The notes under the pieces were generated by a model. The model searched no databases. It had not been told where the DNA came from and worked only from the letters and a program-made list of their open reading frames with translations. Below are positions 1-9,617 of a DNA stretch of 64,000 bases, piece by piece. This DNA is from Fodinisporobacter ferrooxydans. Its GTDB lineage: Bacteria; Bacillota; Bacilli; Tumebacillales; MYW30-H2. Where the stretch lies: the NCBI RefSeq assembly GCF_022818495.1, contig NZ_CP089291.1, forward strand, positions 4,171,501 to 4,235,500. The letters run 5' to 3'. Both the position numbers and the translations under genes were made by a program. Within the stretch, counting starts at the first letter, position 1; each line of letters begins with the position of its first letter.

Positions 1-805
1 GCGCTTCCATAACGGCATACGCATCTTCATCCCGGCCAAGTTCATCTGTCATGATCACATCAGGAGACATGGAACGAATCAGCATTTGCATCCCTTGCGC
101 TTTCGGACAAGCGTCCAAAATATCGGTTCGCACCCCGACGTCATGCTGGGGAATCCCGCGAACGGCGGCGGCGAGTTCCGAACGTTCATCGACCAAACCG
201 ACTTTTAAGCCGGGAATCAGGCGGTGAAACGTTCCATTGCTGATTCGTCTGCATAAATCCCGCAGAATGGTCGTTTTCCCACATTGCGGCGGTGCGATAA
301 TCAACGTATTCCAGATCGTTTTTGCAACCGTGTCGGAAAGCAGGTTTTCCAATCCTCGCGATGCTTCATGGATCGCTTTGGCAATTCGAATGTTTATGTG
401 TGTAATATCGCGCATCGTTTGAATACTTCCACTGGCATCCAGAACGACTCGCCCGGCAATTCCTACCCGATGACCGCCTTCGATGGTGATAAATCCTTTC
501 CGCAGCTCTTCTTCCAAGGCGTAAAAGGAGGACTTTGTAATCAGTTGCAAACAAGCTTCTACATCTTCCGCTTGTACAAGCAACGCTTCCTGTTGCTGCT
601 CGGTAAGGCGACCCTTTGCTGTAACGAAATAGTCGTTTCCGGCGATATGAAACTGCAGCGGTCGCCCAAGACGAAGGCGAATTTCTTGTAATTCCTGTGA
701 AATATTCGGAAACAGCTGACGAAATCGTTCACGAAAACTTTGTGGAAGAACTGACAGTATCTGTTGCTCCAATGCTCGCTGGGTTTTTGTTTCTGCAATA
801 GCCAT
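1..805 (-). CDS. spoIIIAA: Stage III sporulation protein AA (3' end outside window)
   Basis: AAA+/secretion-type ATPase of the SpoIIIA-SpoIIQ channel that links mother cell and forespore during engulfment. The 268 visible residues include a Walker A (APPQCGKTT), a conserved VDERSE segment and a Walker B-like stretch (VIMTDELGR) close to the window edge. Family members are about 310-340 aa, so roughly 40-70 residues are missing beyond base 1. Start ATG at 805 (MAIAETK) follows AAAGGATGTGAC. A sigma-E-like promoter lies about 36 nt upstream. The neighbouring yqhV and efp genes repeat the B. subtilis order, which supports the assignment. The remaining spoIIIAB-AH genes would lie outside the window. 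Confidence 0.95.
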   Translation of the reverse strand, partial: MAIAETKTQRALEQQILSVLPQSFRERFRQLFPNISQELQEIRLRLGRPLQFHIAGNDYFVTAKGRLTEQQQEALLVQAEDVEACLQLITKSSFYALEEELRKGFITIEGGHRVGIAGRVVLDASGSIQTMRDITHINIRIAKAIHEASRGLENLLSDTVAKTIWNTLIIAPPQCGKTTILRDLCRRISNGTFHRLIPGLKVGLVDERSELAAAVRGIPQHDVGVRTDILDACPKAQGMQMLIRSMSPDVIMTDELGRDEDAYAVMEA

Positions 806-840
806 CTCTTGTCACATCCTTTTCGTTGTCCGATATTCCA

Positions 841-869
841 TATATATGGGACGAGTCTGAAGGATATGC
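841..869 (-). promoter_or_regulatory. Putative sigma-E promoter of spoIIIAA
   Basis: On the minus strand a -35-like GCATATC and a -10-like CATATATA are separated by 14 nt, about 36 nt before the spoIIIAA start. This resembles the mother-cell sigma-E consensus (KMATATT, 13-15 nt, CATACAHT) with three mismatches. Sigma-E control of spoIIIA is known in B. subtilis; here it is inferred from the motif only. Confidence 0.45.
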
Positions 870-1033
870 AAACAAGCCTTTGTACATTTTTAAAACATGG
901 GATTTTGTACGTGGCAAACTTTCTGATGGTTTCATTTATTAATAAAGAATACTTTCCGGTTGTGGAGTAAAGTCACGCATCGTTGGGAACGGGAGAAATG
1001 TGGTGGCAAAGGAAAAGGAGGGGATGGCTTGCG

Positions 1034-1186
1034 ATGAATGAACTAGCGGTCATCACCAAATGGATCGTTGCATTTTTGATTGTTTTTTTACTTTGCATGG
1101 TTCTTATCTTTCATTTCCTGCGCAGGCGAACACAACAGAAGGAAGAACAAAAGCGCAGACAAATACCGATCTATCATTTGTTTTAA
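1034..1186 (+). CDS. Small single-pass membrane protein, unknown function
   Basis: 50-aa ORF starting ATG (MNELAV) about 10 nt after a strong AAAAGGAGGGG ribosome-binding site. An upstream in-frame start at 983 lacks such a site. Residues about 7-28 form one hydrophobic helix, followed by a very basic tail (RRRTQQKEEQKRRQ). It is transcribed divergently from spoIIIAA and faces the minus-strand CD1247-type gene. I do not recognise the family. Small membrane proteins of this type are common near sporulation genes, but no function can be assigned. The main support is the ribosome-binding site and the clean membrane-helix-plus-basic-tail layout. Confidence 0.55.
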   Translation: MNELAVITKWIVAFLIVFLLCMVLIFHFLRRRTQQKEEQKRRQIPIYHLF

Positions 1187-1277
1187 TGCGGATATTTGTT
1201 TTCATGCAGGTATTAAATGCAGGCAGAACATTCGAATTCGTGTAAAGTCGGTTGGAATGATAGGGGCATCAGACAAA

Positions 1278-1332
1278 TGGTGGTCGTTCCGTCGTACATG
1301 ATACAACGCCAAGTACGGCTGAAACGACCACC
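1278..1332. other. Inverted repeat between convergent genes
   Basis: GGTGGTCGTT-CCGTCGTAC and GTACGGC-TGAAACGACCACC can form a long imperfect stem with a loop of about 15 nt. It lies between the 50-aa plus-strand ORF and the 3' end of the minus-strand CD1247-type gene. It has no clear U-run, so it is not called a terminator. The rest of 1187-1438 shows nothing recognisable. Confidence 0.4.
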
Positions 1333-1438
1333 AAAGTCTAATATCGGCGAACGGTCTTGGAGTGTACATAGAAATGCGCTTTTTCAATAGATTTCCTATA
1401 CTTGTCAATCATTAACGGTTGGACATCTTGCTTGCATA

Positions 1439-1888
1439 TCACTCAACTGTGACCGTATCGTCCACTTCTACAAAAGACTCCCGCAGCTCAGAGAATTCAT
1501 CTGCGACGAGAAGGGTATGTTGACATTCCGGACAGACAATTTCTGCAACTTCCTCCTCATCCATCATATCATCATATATAACGACCGTTTCATGGCAATT
1601 TGGACATTCCATTTCGTAATAATCAGCATCTTCATCGTATTCATACAGATCATCATCAAAATCCGACTCGTAGACTTCCACTTCCAAATCGGACAAGTCG
1701 TCATCCAATGTTTCCACGTAATCCTCTAACAAACTATGTGCGGAGTTTAGAACTTGAAGTTCTTTTGCCAGTTCCTCGATCACTTCCATCATCTCCCGCA
1801 GCAGACGACCTTCGGGTGATGTCTGCTGAACGTTTAAACCAGACGATAATCCTTTCAAATATGCAATACGTTCGCGTAAATTTTGCAC
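1439..1888 (-). CDS. CD1247 N-terminal-domain protein with C-terminal zinc ribbon
   Basis: 149-aa acidic protein. The N-terminus (residues 1-25, NLRERIAYLKGL) matches the short domain named after Clostridioides CD1247. The middle is a predicted helical, very acidic linker rich in D and E. The C-terminal third carries two Cys pairs (CPNC and CPEC) about 25 residues apart, typical of a zinc ribbon. Start GTG at 1888 is chosen because AGGGGGAA precedes it by 6-7 nt; a longer ORF extends upstream without such a site. Function unknown. It lies between spoIIIAA and yqhV in the minus-strand sporulation neighbourhood. Confidence 0.75.
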   Translation of the reverse strand: MQNLRERIAYLKGLSSGLNVQQTSPEGRLLREMMEVIEELAKELQVLNSAHSLLEDYVETLDDDLSDLEVEVYESDFDDDLYEYDEDADYYEMECPNCHETVVIYDDMMDEEEVAEIVCPECQHTLLVADEFSELRESFVEVDDTVTVE

Positions 1889-1986
1889 AGACGTTCCCCC
1901 TATTTTTGGTATATGTACATAGACTAGTATGACCAATATCCTGTTGTTTAAACATATTTGTATCAGGGATATGCTGACAAAAATGG

Positions 1987-2253
1987 TTAACTGTGCACGC
2001 CATATAAGATGAGGCCGACACCACAGAGTATGATGAATATTTTCCAAATGGAAATGGAATCAGCCATGCCGGTCAAACCAAGTGCAGTAACGGAAACCAG
2101 CACAAGCGGCCCTACGAGTGACAAAAATGCGTTAACAGTAAACGCTTTTTCTACCGTTCCCAAATACCACATCAATAACGCGGCGCAAATTTCAATTGTG
2201 CCGGATAACAATCGCAAACCTACCATGCCTGTTAATATATAGTCGCGAAACAT
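1987..2253 (-). CDS. yqhV: YqhV family protein (DUF2619)
   Basis: 88-aa membrane protein with three hydrophobic segments. It contains the family-like stretch MVGLRLLSGTIEICAALLM and a second segment around NAFLSLVGPLVLV. Start ATG at 2253 (MFRDYIL) is preceded by TTTGGAGGTGTGGAC; an in-frame upstream ATG at 2271 has no site. In B. subtilis yqhV lies directly upstream of spoIIIAA, and the two are again close here with one extra gene between. Biochemical role unknown; a sporulation-associated role is inferred from context. Confidence 0.85.
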   Translation of the reverse strand: MFRDYILTGMVGLRLLSGTIEICAALLMWYLGTVEKAFTVNAFLSLVGPLVLVSVTALGLTGMADSISIWKIFIILCGVGLILYGVHS

Positions 2254-2430
2254 GTCCACACCTCCAAACATTCAGACAATGTATATATACGAAAGCCAAA
2301 ACAGGACTAGTCCAAAAATTTTAGTATCAATTTTTCCGATGATCTCGATCAGAATCATCCATTTTACGAATAAAACAACATCTGTTAGGATATTTCCAGA
2401 AACATATGGAATAGGAGAAGAGACAACAAC

Positions 2431-3720
2431 ATGAACAATCAAAAACTTTCCCGTGCAACGATTGGGTTGCCGCAGGCAGTTGCCTTGTATATTGGCGCTG
2501 TGCTTGGATCCGGAGTGTTATTGGTCCCTGGACTCGCCGCCGAAATTGCCGGTCCCGCCTCATTGATTGCTTGGGGGATCATGACGCTCTTGGTATTGCC
2601 GATGGCTTTATCCATGGGCTTGTTAGCAGCCAAATTCCCGAATGCCGGCGGTGTCTCGCATTTTGTTAGTCAAGCATTCGGCGAGAAAGCGGGCGTAATG
2701 GTGGGCTGGTTTTTCCTGATGTCTGTTCCAATCGGCGCCCCAGTCGCAGCCATTACGGGTGCAGGATATTTGACCACCGCCATGGGGTTGGGATTTGGGG
2801 CAAAGCTGCTGATTGCTTCGCTCATTTTGTTCATAGGAGTTTTAATAAACCTGATTGGCATGAAATTGGCCGGAAATATTCAAGTTGTTGTCGTAACCGC
2901 CATCTTGGCTGTGCTTATTCTTGCCATTGCCGGTTCATTTCCGGAAATGGCGCTTGCAAATTTTCATCCCTTTGAACAATATGGATGGATTTCGATCGGG
3001 AAAGCCACCGCTATTTTGTTTTGGTGTTTTATCGGTTGGGAAGCAGTGTCTCACATGTCGGAAGAATTTATTGACCCGGAGCGTGAAGCTGTAAAGGGAG
3101 TATTTGTTGCCGCGTGTGTTGTAGGTATCTTATATTTTTTAACTGCATTGGCAACTGTTGCAACACATAGCTATGGCAGCGGAACTTCAGATGCATCGCT
3201 GGTGTTGGTGATCCAACATATTTTCGGGGCTTTTGGTGCTCTGATTGCAGGTTTTACGGCAATTTTCATCTGTACGGCGACCATTATTGCGTACGTAGGC
3301 GCCGCTTCCAGGCTGGCATATGCTCTCGCCAACAAAGGCCATGCCCCAAAACTGCTTGCCCGCGTATCCGGACGCTTGCAAACACCCGTTGGCGGCATCG
3401 GCTTTTTGGCGGTATGCTTTGTCATTGTCATGCTTCTCTATGGCAGTGGCATGGTACCATTGACGACACTGATCCAATTTCCAAATGCCACGTTTATCTT
3501 GACATATCTTGGCGGGTGCGCTGCAGGTACCCGGCTGCTCCGGGGTCATCCGTGGGGGGCTTCGATCAGCTGGTTGTCACTGGTCTTGACGATCTTTATT
3601 TTTCCTTTTGTCGGTTGGGCCATTGTATATCCAGTTGTCATTGTGCTCGCAGTCTTATTCTGGTTCAAACGCCAACAAAAAGAAAAATGGAAATCACAGT
3701 CACAAACAATCGCAAGTTAA
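2431..3720 (+). CDS. APC-superfamily amino-acid permease/exporter, YjeH-like
   Basis: 429-aa integral membrane protein of the amino acid-polyamine-organocation superfamily with about 12 hydrophobic helices. TM1 carries the unwound-helix motif IGAVLGSGVLLVPG, as in the APC substrate-binding site, and IGWEAVSHMSEEF fits APC helix 6. Overall it resembles E. coli YjeH (methionine and branched-chain amino-acid export), but substrate and direction cannot be read from sequence. Start ATG at 2431 follows GGAGAAG. Monocistronic on the plus strand, convergent with efp and separated from it by a bidirectional terminator. Confidence 0.85.
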   Translation: MNNQKLSRATIGLPQAVALYIGAVLGSGVLLVPGLAAEIAGPASLIAWGIMTLLVLPMALSMGLLAAKFPNAGGVSHFVSQAFGEKAGVMVGWFFLMSVPIGAPVAAITGAGYLTTAMGLGFGAKLLIASLILFIGVLINLIGMKLAGNIQVVVVTAILAVLILAIAGSFPEMALANFHPFEQYGWISIGKATAILFWCFIGWEAVSHMSEEFIDPEREAVKGVFVAACVVGILYFLTALATVATHSYGSGTSDASLVLVIQHIFGAFGALIAGFTAIFICTATIIAYVGAASRLAYALANKGHAPKLLARVSGRLQTPVGGIGFLAVCFVIVMLLYGSGMVPLTTLIQFPNATFILTYLGGCAAGTRLLRGHPWGASISWLSLVLTIFIFPFVGWAIVYPVVIVLAVLFWFKRQQKEKWKSQSQTIAS

Positions 3721-3756
3721 CTTCTTCCAGTCAAACAGACAAAAAGAGACAAAAAG

Positions 3757-3796
3757 AAAAAACAGCAGCTGCTGGAAAGCGGCTGCTGTTTTTTGC
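3757..3796. terminator. Bidirectional intrinsic terminator between permease and efp
   Basis: AAACAGCAGC and GCTGCTGTTT pair around a short loop. T-rich tails follow on the plus strand (GTTTTTTG) and, read in reverse, on the minus strand (GTTTTTTC). The position between two convergent gene ends fits termination of both transcripts. Confidence 0.85.
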
Positions 3797-3807
3797 CGAT
3801 CGTTTGC

Positions 3808-4365
3808 TTATGCGCGGGAAACATAATCGCCGCTGCGTGTATCGATGACAAGCTTATCGCCTGTATTGACAAAGAACGGAACTTGTACAACATATCCTGT
3901 CTCCACTGTTGCAGGCTTGGTGCCGCCTGTCGCCGTATCGCCGCGAATGCCCGGCTCTGTCTCGGTCACTTCGAGTACAACCGTATTCGGCACTTCGACT
4001 CCGATCGCTGCACCTTCATAGATCACGACATAGCAGTTCATATTTTCTTTCAGGAAATTCAATTCATATTCCAGCATGCTACCCGGAACTTGCAGTTGCT
4101 CATACGTCTCTGTGTCCATAAACGTATACATATCTCCATCATTGTAGAGATATTGCATTTCCCGCGTCTCAATGCGGGCACGGGGCACTTTTTCACCCGC
4201 GCGGAAGGTTTGTTCCTTGACAGCGCCCGTCTTTACATTTTTCAATTTCGTACGAACAAATGCCGCACCTTTTCCTGGTTTTACGTGCAAAAATTCAACT
4301 ACGCGAAAAATTTGCCCGTCATATTCAATCGTTACACCTGGACGAAAATCGTTGCTCGAAATCAT
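3808..4365 (-). CDS. efp: Translation elongation factor P
   Basis: 185-aa EF-P, which binds stalled ribosomes between P and E sites and promotes peptide-bond formation at polyproline motifs. Full length, with the N-terminal KOW-like domain ([11 protein letters not shown]) and the loop KPGKGAAF carrying the lysine modified in many bacteria. The C-terminal signature [17 protein letters not shown] is intact. Start ATG at 4365 follows TTTAGGAGGAATG. It lies just downstream of the M24 peptidase gene on the same strand, as yqhT-efp in B. subtilis. Confidence 0.97.
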   Translation of the reverse strand: MISSNDFRPGVTIEYDGQIFRVVEFLHVKPGKGAAFVRTKLKNVKTGAVKEQTFRAGEKVPRARIETREMQYLYNDGDMYTFMDTETYEQLQVPGSMLEYELNFLKENMNCYVVIYEGAAIGVEVPNTVVLEVTETEPGIRGDTATGGTKPATVETGYVVQVPFFVNTGDKLVIDTRSGDYVSRA

Positions 4366-4462
4366 GAATATTCATTCCTCCTAAACATCAAACAAAATCA
4401 ATCCATATCTTGCATACAAAGTGTATACAAAGCTATATAGTAAACACGCCGAACAGCAACAT

Positions 4463-5536
4463 TTACCGAATCAACAGCAATTCCTTTGCAGAATGTGTCA
4501 AACGTTCATTTCCGGCCGATGTAATGACAATATCGTCTTCGATCCGTACACCGCCGAAATCCGGAATATAGATCCCCGGTTCAACTGTCACAACCATCCC
4601 CGGCTCCAACACGTCATCCGAAATTTTGGACAATCGCGGCTGTTCATGGACAGCCATCCCCAACCCATGTCCCAAGCTATGTCCAAAGCATTCCCCAAAA
4701 CCATGTGCTTCAATTCGTCGGCGAGCAATAGCATCTGCTTCTTGACCGGTCATTCCCGGTTTGATCGCGGCTAGAGCCTGAATTTGCGCCTCCAATACGA
4801 TCCCATAGATCTCTTTGTGTCTCGGATCAGGAGTTCCCATACATATGGTGCGGGTAATATCGGAGCAATATCCTTGATACACCGCGCCAAAATCCAATGT
4901 TACAAATTCGTTGTTTTGAATGACCCGCTCGCTAGCTACCCCGTGCGGCAAAGCAGAACGCGGTCCGGAAGCGACGATCGTTTCGAAGGAACAGCCGCTG
5001 GCTCCTTGTTTGCGCATGAAAATTTCCAATTCCAAAGCGACTTCCCGCTCCGATAATCCGGGGCGAATCCATTTCACGATATGTAAAAATGCAGCATCAG
5101 CAATGTTTGCTGCGGTACGCATGATTTCCAATTCCTGCTCGTCTTTGACGAGTCGGAGCGTTTCTACCAATCCTTTGACCGGGACAAGCTCAATGGATGG
5201 CAATTGTTCCACAAGTTGCCGATATTGATCGAACGTAACAAAATCTTCTTCAAACGCCGCCGCACGTACGGAACGCTGCTGCAGGACCTGGCATGCTGCT
5301 TGAAACATTTGTGCCGGACCATGCTCGATCACTGCAAAATGCGGAGATTGGAACTTTGCTTGCTCCGTATAACGAGAATCCGTCAACAAATAGGCAGCAT
5401 CGACCGTGACCACAGCCATCCCGGAAGAACCGGTGAAACCTGTCAAATAGCGGCGGTTTTCCGGTTGCATGACAAGTACCGCAGCAAAGGATTTCTGTTT
5501 AAGCACATTCTGCAAACGCTGTAGCCGCCATTCCAT
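4463..5536 (-). CDS. yqhT: M24B proline peptidase (Xaa-Pro peptidase, YqhT-like)
   Basis: 357-aa cytosolic metallopeptidase cleaving next to proline. The N-terminal creatinase-like domain (about 1-125) is followed by the pita-bread catalytic domain. The metal ligands are visible: two Asp in TLDFGAVYQGYCSDITRT, His in GHSLGHGLG, and Glu in VTVEPGIYIP and GGVRIEDD. Start ATG at 5536 (MEWRLQR) is preceded by AAAGGGGAG; the ORF is open for 23 more codons without a better site. It is 97 nt upstream of efp, probably in one transcript. Both proteins deal with proline, which matches their conserved linkage in Bacilli. Confidence 0.92.
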   Translation of the reverse strand: MEWRLQRLQNVLKQKSFAAVLVMQPENRRYLTGFTGSSGMAVVTVDAAYLLTDSRYTEQAKFQSPHFAVIEHGPAQMFQAACQVLQQRSVRAAAFEEDFVTFDQYRQLVEQLPSIELVPVKGLVETLRLVKDEQELEIMRTAANIADAAFLHIVKWIRPGLSEREVALELEIFMRKQGASGCSFETIVASGPRSALPHGVASERVIQNNEFVTLDFGAVYQGYCSDITRTICMGTPDPRHKEIYGIVLEAQIQALAAIKPGMTGQEADAIARRRIEAHGFGECFGHSLGHGLGMAVHEQPRLSKISDDVLEPGMVVTVEPGIYIPDFGGVRIEDDIVITSAGNERLTHSAKELLLIR

Positions 5537-5816
5537 CACGAACTCCCCTTTTTCAGTACGTTCTCGTCTTCTGGCAAAAATCCCAAAACATTGTACCATA
5601 AACACGCCATTTTGAATAGTCTGACCGTAAAACTTGCACCTGCGATAGCTTATTTACATATTCTACTCTAAAATCACATCCTATGATATACTTTTTACAA
5701 TTCACAGATATCTCTGTTGCCAAAGCAGCACCAACAGAAGAATGCATACATTCGAAGTGAACGGATCCAGTGCTATCTATGGGCTTTGGGCTGATTTCTC
5801 AGTTGGAGGGAACCAA

Positions 5817-6425
5817 ATGAAAACGAGAATCCTGTTAATTCGTCATGGTGAAACGGATTGGAATTCACAACGGAGAATTCAGGGACATACTGACATCCCT
5901 CTGAATCACATCGGGCTGCAACAAGCACGGCAAGTAGCGAATCGAATGCGGCAGGAAGCAATCTCCGCGTGCTATAGCAGTGATCTGCAACGGGCGCGCA
6001 ACACTGCTGAACATATCGCGAAACATCACGGCCTTGGTGTGAAAATCAATGAACGGTTGCGAGAACGGTATTATGGACAATTGGAAGGCATGACGAAAGA
6101 TGAAATCGATCAAATGTTCCCCGATTACCAAGCGCGAAATCATGCGAACGTAGGTCAGGAAACGTTGGAACATGTGCGTCTCCGCGCGATGCAGGCATTG
6201 GCGGAAATCGCCGAGCGGCATCGCGGACAATCGGTCGCTGTCGTGAGCCACGGCGGCTGGATTAATGCTGTTCTTTTTATGATAAGTGAAGGAAAAGCAG
6301 GTACAGGCATCACACATCTGGAAAATACGAGTATTACAACACTGATTCGGGAAGGGCAACTTTGGAAAATCGAAACGATTGGAGACGTGCTACACCTTGG
6401 GGAGGATGCATCGATCCTGTCGTAG
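5817..6425 (+). CDS. Histidine phosphatase family protein (phosphoglycerate mutase-like)
   Basis: 202-aa enzyme of the branch-1 histidine phosphatase superfamily. The phospho-accepting motif LIRHGETDWN is at residues 6-15. An Arg for phosphate binding lies in SSDLQRARNTAEH and the second catalytic His in VVSHGGW. The substrate is not fixed by sequence: it could be a phosphoglycerate phosphatase (PhoE-like) or alpha-ribazole phosphatase-like enzyme. Start ATG at 5817 follows TTGGAGGGAACC; upstream in-frame codons lack a site. Single plus-strand gene ended by the hairpin at 6520-6561. Confidence 0.88.
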   Translation: MKTRILLIRHGETDWNSQRRIQGHTDIPLNHIGLQQARQVANRMRQEAISACYSSDLQRARNTAEHIAKHHGLGVKINERLRERYYGQLEGMTKDEIDQMFPDYQARNHANVGQETLEHVRLRAMQALAEIAERHRGQSVAVVSHGGWINAVLFMISEGKAGTGITHLENTSITTLIREGQLWKIETIGDVLHLGEDASILS

Positions 6426-6453
6426 AGAGTCTGGAACCATCTTTTGCTTGCGG

Positions 6454-6608
6454 GAGGCTGTCCCAAAAGTCATTTTTGGTTTTTCAGCCCCTACTTTTTT
6501 CACAATAAAAATAAAGAACAAACCTCCAGCACCGCTTTCTTTGTGGTTTTGGAGGTTTTTCGTTCTAGTTTTGGGACTGGTTCATCCAATGTCACCCTGG
6601 ACAGCCTC
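6454..6608. mobile_element. Degenerate MITE-like element with IS-type ends
   Basis: A 155-bp segment is bounded by perfect 10-bp inverted repeats GAGGCTGTCC / GGACAGCCTC. A second nested pair GTCCCAAAA / TTTTGGGAC lies inside. The left end GAGGCTGTCCCAAAAGTCA resembles termini of IS1182-family elements (from memory, not searched). It contains no ORF of note and no clear target-site duplication was found. It holds the terminator at 6520-6561. Confidence 0.45.
6520..6561 (+). terminator. Intrinsic terminator after the histidine phosphatase gene
   Basis: AACCTCCA-GCAC and GTG-GTTT-TGGAGGTT pair and are followed by TTTTTCG on the plus strand. The stem lies within the MITE-like segment and could also slow minus-strand transcription leaving gcvPB. 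Confidence 0.7.
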
Positions 6609-6672
6609 TATGTGCGTTTCTTAGCAAATCTTTCTCACAGATTTTCTTATTCCATTCAAATTTCTATTCAAA

Positions 6673-8130
6673 TTACGATTGCTTTGTATAGCGCAAAATC
6701 GGCGAACGGGCAGCTGTTGTTTCATCCAGGCGCCGCACGAGGGTATGATGCGGTGCTTGTATCACCGTCTCAGGCTCCGTTTCCGCCTCTTTGGCAATTC
6801 GAATCATGGTATCGATAAATTGATCCAAAGTTTCTTTGCTTTCCGTCTCCGTCGGCTCGATCATGATCGCTTCTTCCACATTCAACGGAAAATAAATGGT
6901 CGGCGGATGAAAACCAAAATCCAGCAAGCGTTTGGCGATATCCAATGTCCTGACGCCAAGTTTCTTTTGTCTGCGTCCAGACAATACAAATTCATGTTTG
7001 CAAAGCGTATCATACGGCAAATCAAAATAAGACTGCAATTTGCGCATCATGTAATTAGCGTTCAATACGGCATCTTCCGATACCCGTTTCAACCCTTCGG
7101 CTCCCAATGTGCGGATATACGTATAAGCACGCACCAGGATGCCGAAATTACCGTAAAACCCTTTTACTTTACCAATGGATTCCGGATGATCATAGTTCAG
7201 TACATATGTGCCGTTTTGATATTCAACGGTCGGTGTCGGCAGAAATGGAATCAAATCTTTTTTTACACCGACAGGGCCTGCTCCAGGACCTCCGCCTCCG
7301 TGCGGAGTGGAAAATGTTTTATGGAGATTCAAGTGCACCACGTCAAATCCCATATCGCCCGGTCGCGCATAACTTAAAATGGCGTTGGCGTTGGCTCCGT
7401 CATAATACAACAATCCCCCCGCCTGATGCACAATTTCCGCAATTTCCACAATATTTTCTTCAAACAACCCGAGTGTACTTGGATTTGTCAACATGAGCGC
7501 TGCCGTATCAGGGCCAACGACCGCCCGCAAGGCGTCCAGGTCCACGCCGCCTTGCTCGTTGGACTTTACGGTAATCGTGCTGTATCCAGCCACACTTGCG
7601 CTGGCCGGGTTGGTTCCATGGGCGGAATCGGGCACGATGACTTTTGTCCTTTGTTCCCCGCGGGACTCATGATATGCGCGAATCATCATCAAGCCCGTCC
7701 ATTCTCCATGAGCGCCGGCGGCCGGCTGCAGACTGACTTGATCCATGCCGGTGATTTCCGCCAAGTCCTTTTGCAAGTTGTATAGCAGTTCGAGGGCGCC
7801 TTGCACCGTTTCTTCCGGCTGATACGGGTGAATATTGGCGAACCCGGGCAAGCGTGCCGCCCATTCATTGCGCTTTGGGTTGTATTTCATCGTACAAGAA
7901 CCAAGGGGGTAAAAACCGGACTCCACCCCGTGATTGCGTTTGGATAGCTCCGTAAAATGGCGAACGAGATCAAGCTCGCTCACTTCCGGCAATTCTGCCG
8001 GCGCATGCCGCTGCAGATGCGCAGGGACCAATGCATCGATGCCCTCCGCTTCCACATCACATTCCGGCAGCGTATATGCAGATCTCCCTGGTACACTTAT
8101 TTCAAAAATCAATTGTTTTTCCCCGTTCAT
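6673..8130 (-). CDS. gcvPB: Glycine dehydrogenase (decarboxylating) subunit 2
   Basis: 485-aa beta subunit of the two-subunit P-protein. With GcvPA it decarboxylates glycine and passes the methylamine to lipoylated GcvH. Its PLP-binding lysine lies in [18 protein letters not shown], with the glycine-rich phosphate-binding loop following. Full length for Bacilli. Its ATG overlaps the gcvPA stop codon by 4 nt (8127-8130), indicating translational coupling. Last gene of the gcvT-gcvPA-gcvPB operon, under the upstream glycine riboswitch. gcvH and lipoate-attachment genes are not in the window. Confidence 0.97.
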   Translation of the reverse strand: MNGEKQLIFEISVPGRSAYTLPECDVEAEGIDALVPAHLQRHAPAELPEVSELDLVRHFTELSKRNHGVESGFYPLGSCTMKYNPKRNEWAARLPGFANIHPYQPEETVQGALELLYNLQKDLAEITGMDQVSLQPAAGAHGEWTGLMMIRAYHESRGEQRTKVIVPDSAHGTNPASASVAGYSTITVKSNEQGGVDLDALRAVVGPDTAALMLTNPSTLGLFEENIVEIAEIVHQAGGLLYYDGANANAILSYARPGDMGFDVVHLNLHKTFSTPHGGGGPGAGPVGVKKDLIPFLPTPTVEYQNGTYVLNYDHPESIGKVKGFYGNFGILVRAYTYIRTLGAEGLKRVSEDAVLNANYMMRKLQSYFDLPYDTLCKHEFVLSGRRQKKLGVRTLDIAKRLLDFGFHPPTIYFPLNVEEAIMIEPTETESKETLDQFIDTMIRIAKEAETEPETVIQAPHHTLVRRLDETTAARSPILRYTKQS

Positions 8131-9476
8131 ACAATTTCCCCCAATCGTGCTGCGAACACATCGATGTCGTCTTTCGTCAATTGTTCCGTTACTGCGATCA
8201 ACATGCAGTTTGCAAGTTCCGGATAATTCCGCTCCAACTCATATCCGCCGATGATTCCCTTTTGCAGCAACTGTTTGTTCACATCTGCCACGGGCTTTTG
8301 CAGGCGAACCGCAAATTCATTAAACGTGTAGGCGGAAAAGACAAGTTCCACACCCGCGACCTCAGACAGCCGCTTTTTTGCATAATTAGCTTTTTGGATG
8401 TTCAGGTTTGCAACGTCTTGCAATCCTTGTTTTCCCATATAACTCATATATACAGTTGCTGCCAGTGCGTTCAATGCCTGATTGGAACAAATATTGGAAG
8501 ACGCTTTTTCCCGCCGGATGTGTTGTTCACGGGCCTGCAGTGTCAGCACAAACCCGCGCCGCCCTTCACTGTCTTTGGTCTGCCCGGCAATCCGCCCCGG
8601 TACGCGCCTGACGTGCTCTTTCGTAGCCGCCAAAAAACCAACGTAAGGACCTCCGAAAGATAGAGAGTTGCCGAGCGGCTGCCCGTCGCCGACGACGATG
8701 TCTGCGCCGCATGCGCCGGGAGATTCCAGGATGCCGAGTGCCAACGGATTGCAGGCGACGATCAATTGCGCCTTTTTGGCATGCGCGATTTCCGCCAATG
8801 CCTTTAGATCTTCGATGCTACCAAAAAAATTTGGATAGCTGACCATGACTGCTGCAATTTCCTCTGTGACACTTGCGCTGAGCGCCTGCACATCTGTCAT
8901 GCCGTCTTTGTACGGAAGCTCTGCAACTGCCACGTTTTGCCCCTTCGCATATGTGGCAAGCACGCCGCGATATTCCGGATGTACGGCGCGGCTGACCAAT
9001 ACCTTGGAGCGGCGGGTTGCCGAACAAGCCATCATGGCAGCTTCCGCAAAGGCAGTCGGCCCATCGTACATCGAGGCGTTTGAAACATCCATGCCTGTCA
9101 ATTCGCAAATTAACGTTTGATATTCGAAAATCGCCTGCAGCACGCCTTGGCTGATTTCCGGCTGGTACGGCGTATAGGCAGTCGCAAACTCCGACCGGCT
9201 GATGATCGCATCGACAACCGACGGAATGTAATGATGATAGGCGCCCGCCCCAAGAAAGCATAAAACTGTATCAAGGCTGGTATTTTTATTTGCCAGTGCT
9301 TGCAAATGACGTTTGATTTCCAGTTCCGACATTTCTTTGGGCAAATCATAGAGGCGGTTAAATAGGACCGCTTCCGGGATATCGGCAAACACATCTTCGA
9401 TCTGCGAAAGTCCCAAAAATTCCAACATTTGCTGGCGATCTTCCGTTGTATGTGGGAGATAACTGAATGATTTCAA
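8127..9476 (-). CDS. gcvPA: Glycine dehydrogenase (decarboxylating) subunit 1
   Basis: 449-aa alpha subunit of the heterotetrameric P-protein. It has the PLP-dependent fold but lacks the lysine carried by GcvPB, as expected for this family. Recognisable segments are the N-terminal [13 protein letters not shown] and [14 protein letters not shown]. Start is TTG at 9476, preceded by AAGGAGGATTATTC; a GTG or ATG start 14 codons earlier would lack a site. Lies between gcvT (141 nt gap) and gcvPB (4-nt overlap). Confidence 0.96.
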   Translation of the reverse strand: MKSFSYLPHTTEDRQQMLEFLGLSQIEDVFADIPEAVLFNRLYDLPKEMSELEIKRHLQALANKNTSLDTVLCFLGAGAYHHYIPSVVDAIISRSEFATAYTPYQPEISQGVLQAIFEYQTLICELTGMDVSNASMYDGPTAFAEAAMMACSATRRSKVLVSRAVHPEYRGVLATYAKGQNVAVAELPYKDGMTDVQALSASVTEEIAAVMVSYPNFFGSIEDLKALAEIAHAKKAQLIVACNPLALGILESPGACGADIVVGDGQPLGNSLSFGGPYVGFLAATKEHVRRVPGRIAGQTKDSEGRRGFVLTLQAREQHIRREKASSNICSNQALNALAATVYMSYMGKQGLQDVANLNIQKANYAKKRLSEVAGVELVFSAYTFNEFAVRLQKPVADVNKQLLQKGIIGGYELERNYPELANCMLIAVTEQLTKDDIDVFAARLGEIV

Positions 9477-9617
9477 GAATAATCCTCCTTGTGTCTTCAC
9501 TATCAGCTGTGTATACAAGATAAGTTGAATGTATAAGGTGAGCTGTGTTTACAAGCATCTGCTTCATAGCCAACCAATTCATGCGCATCTGCTTTATAAG
9601 TATCAACTTTTAAGCAT

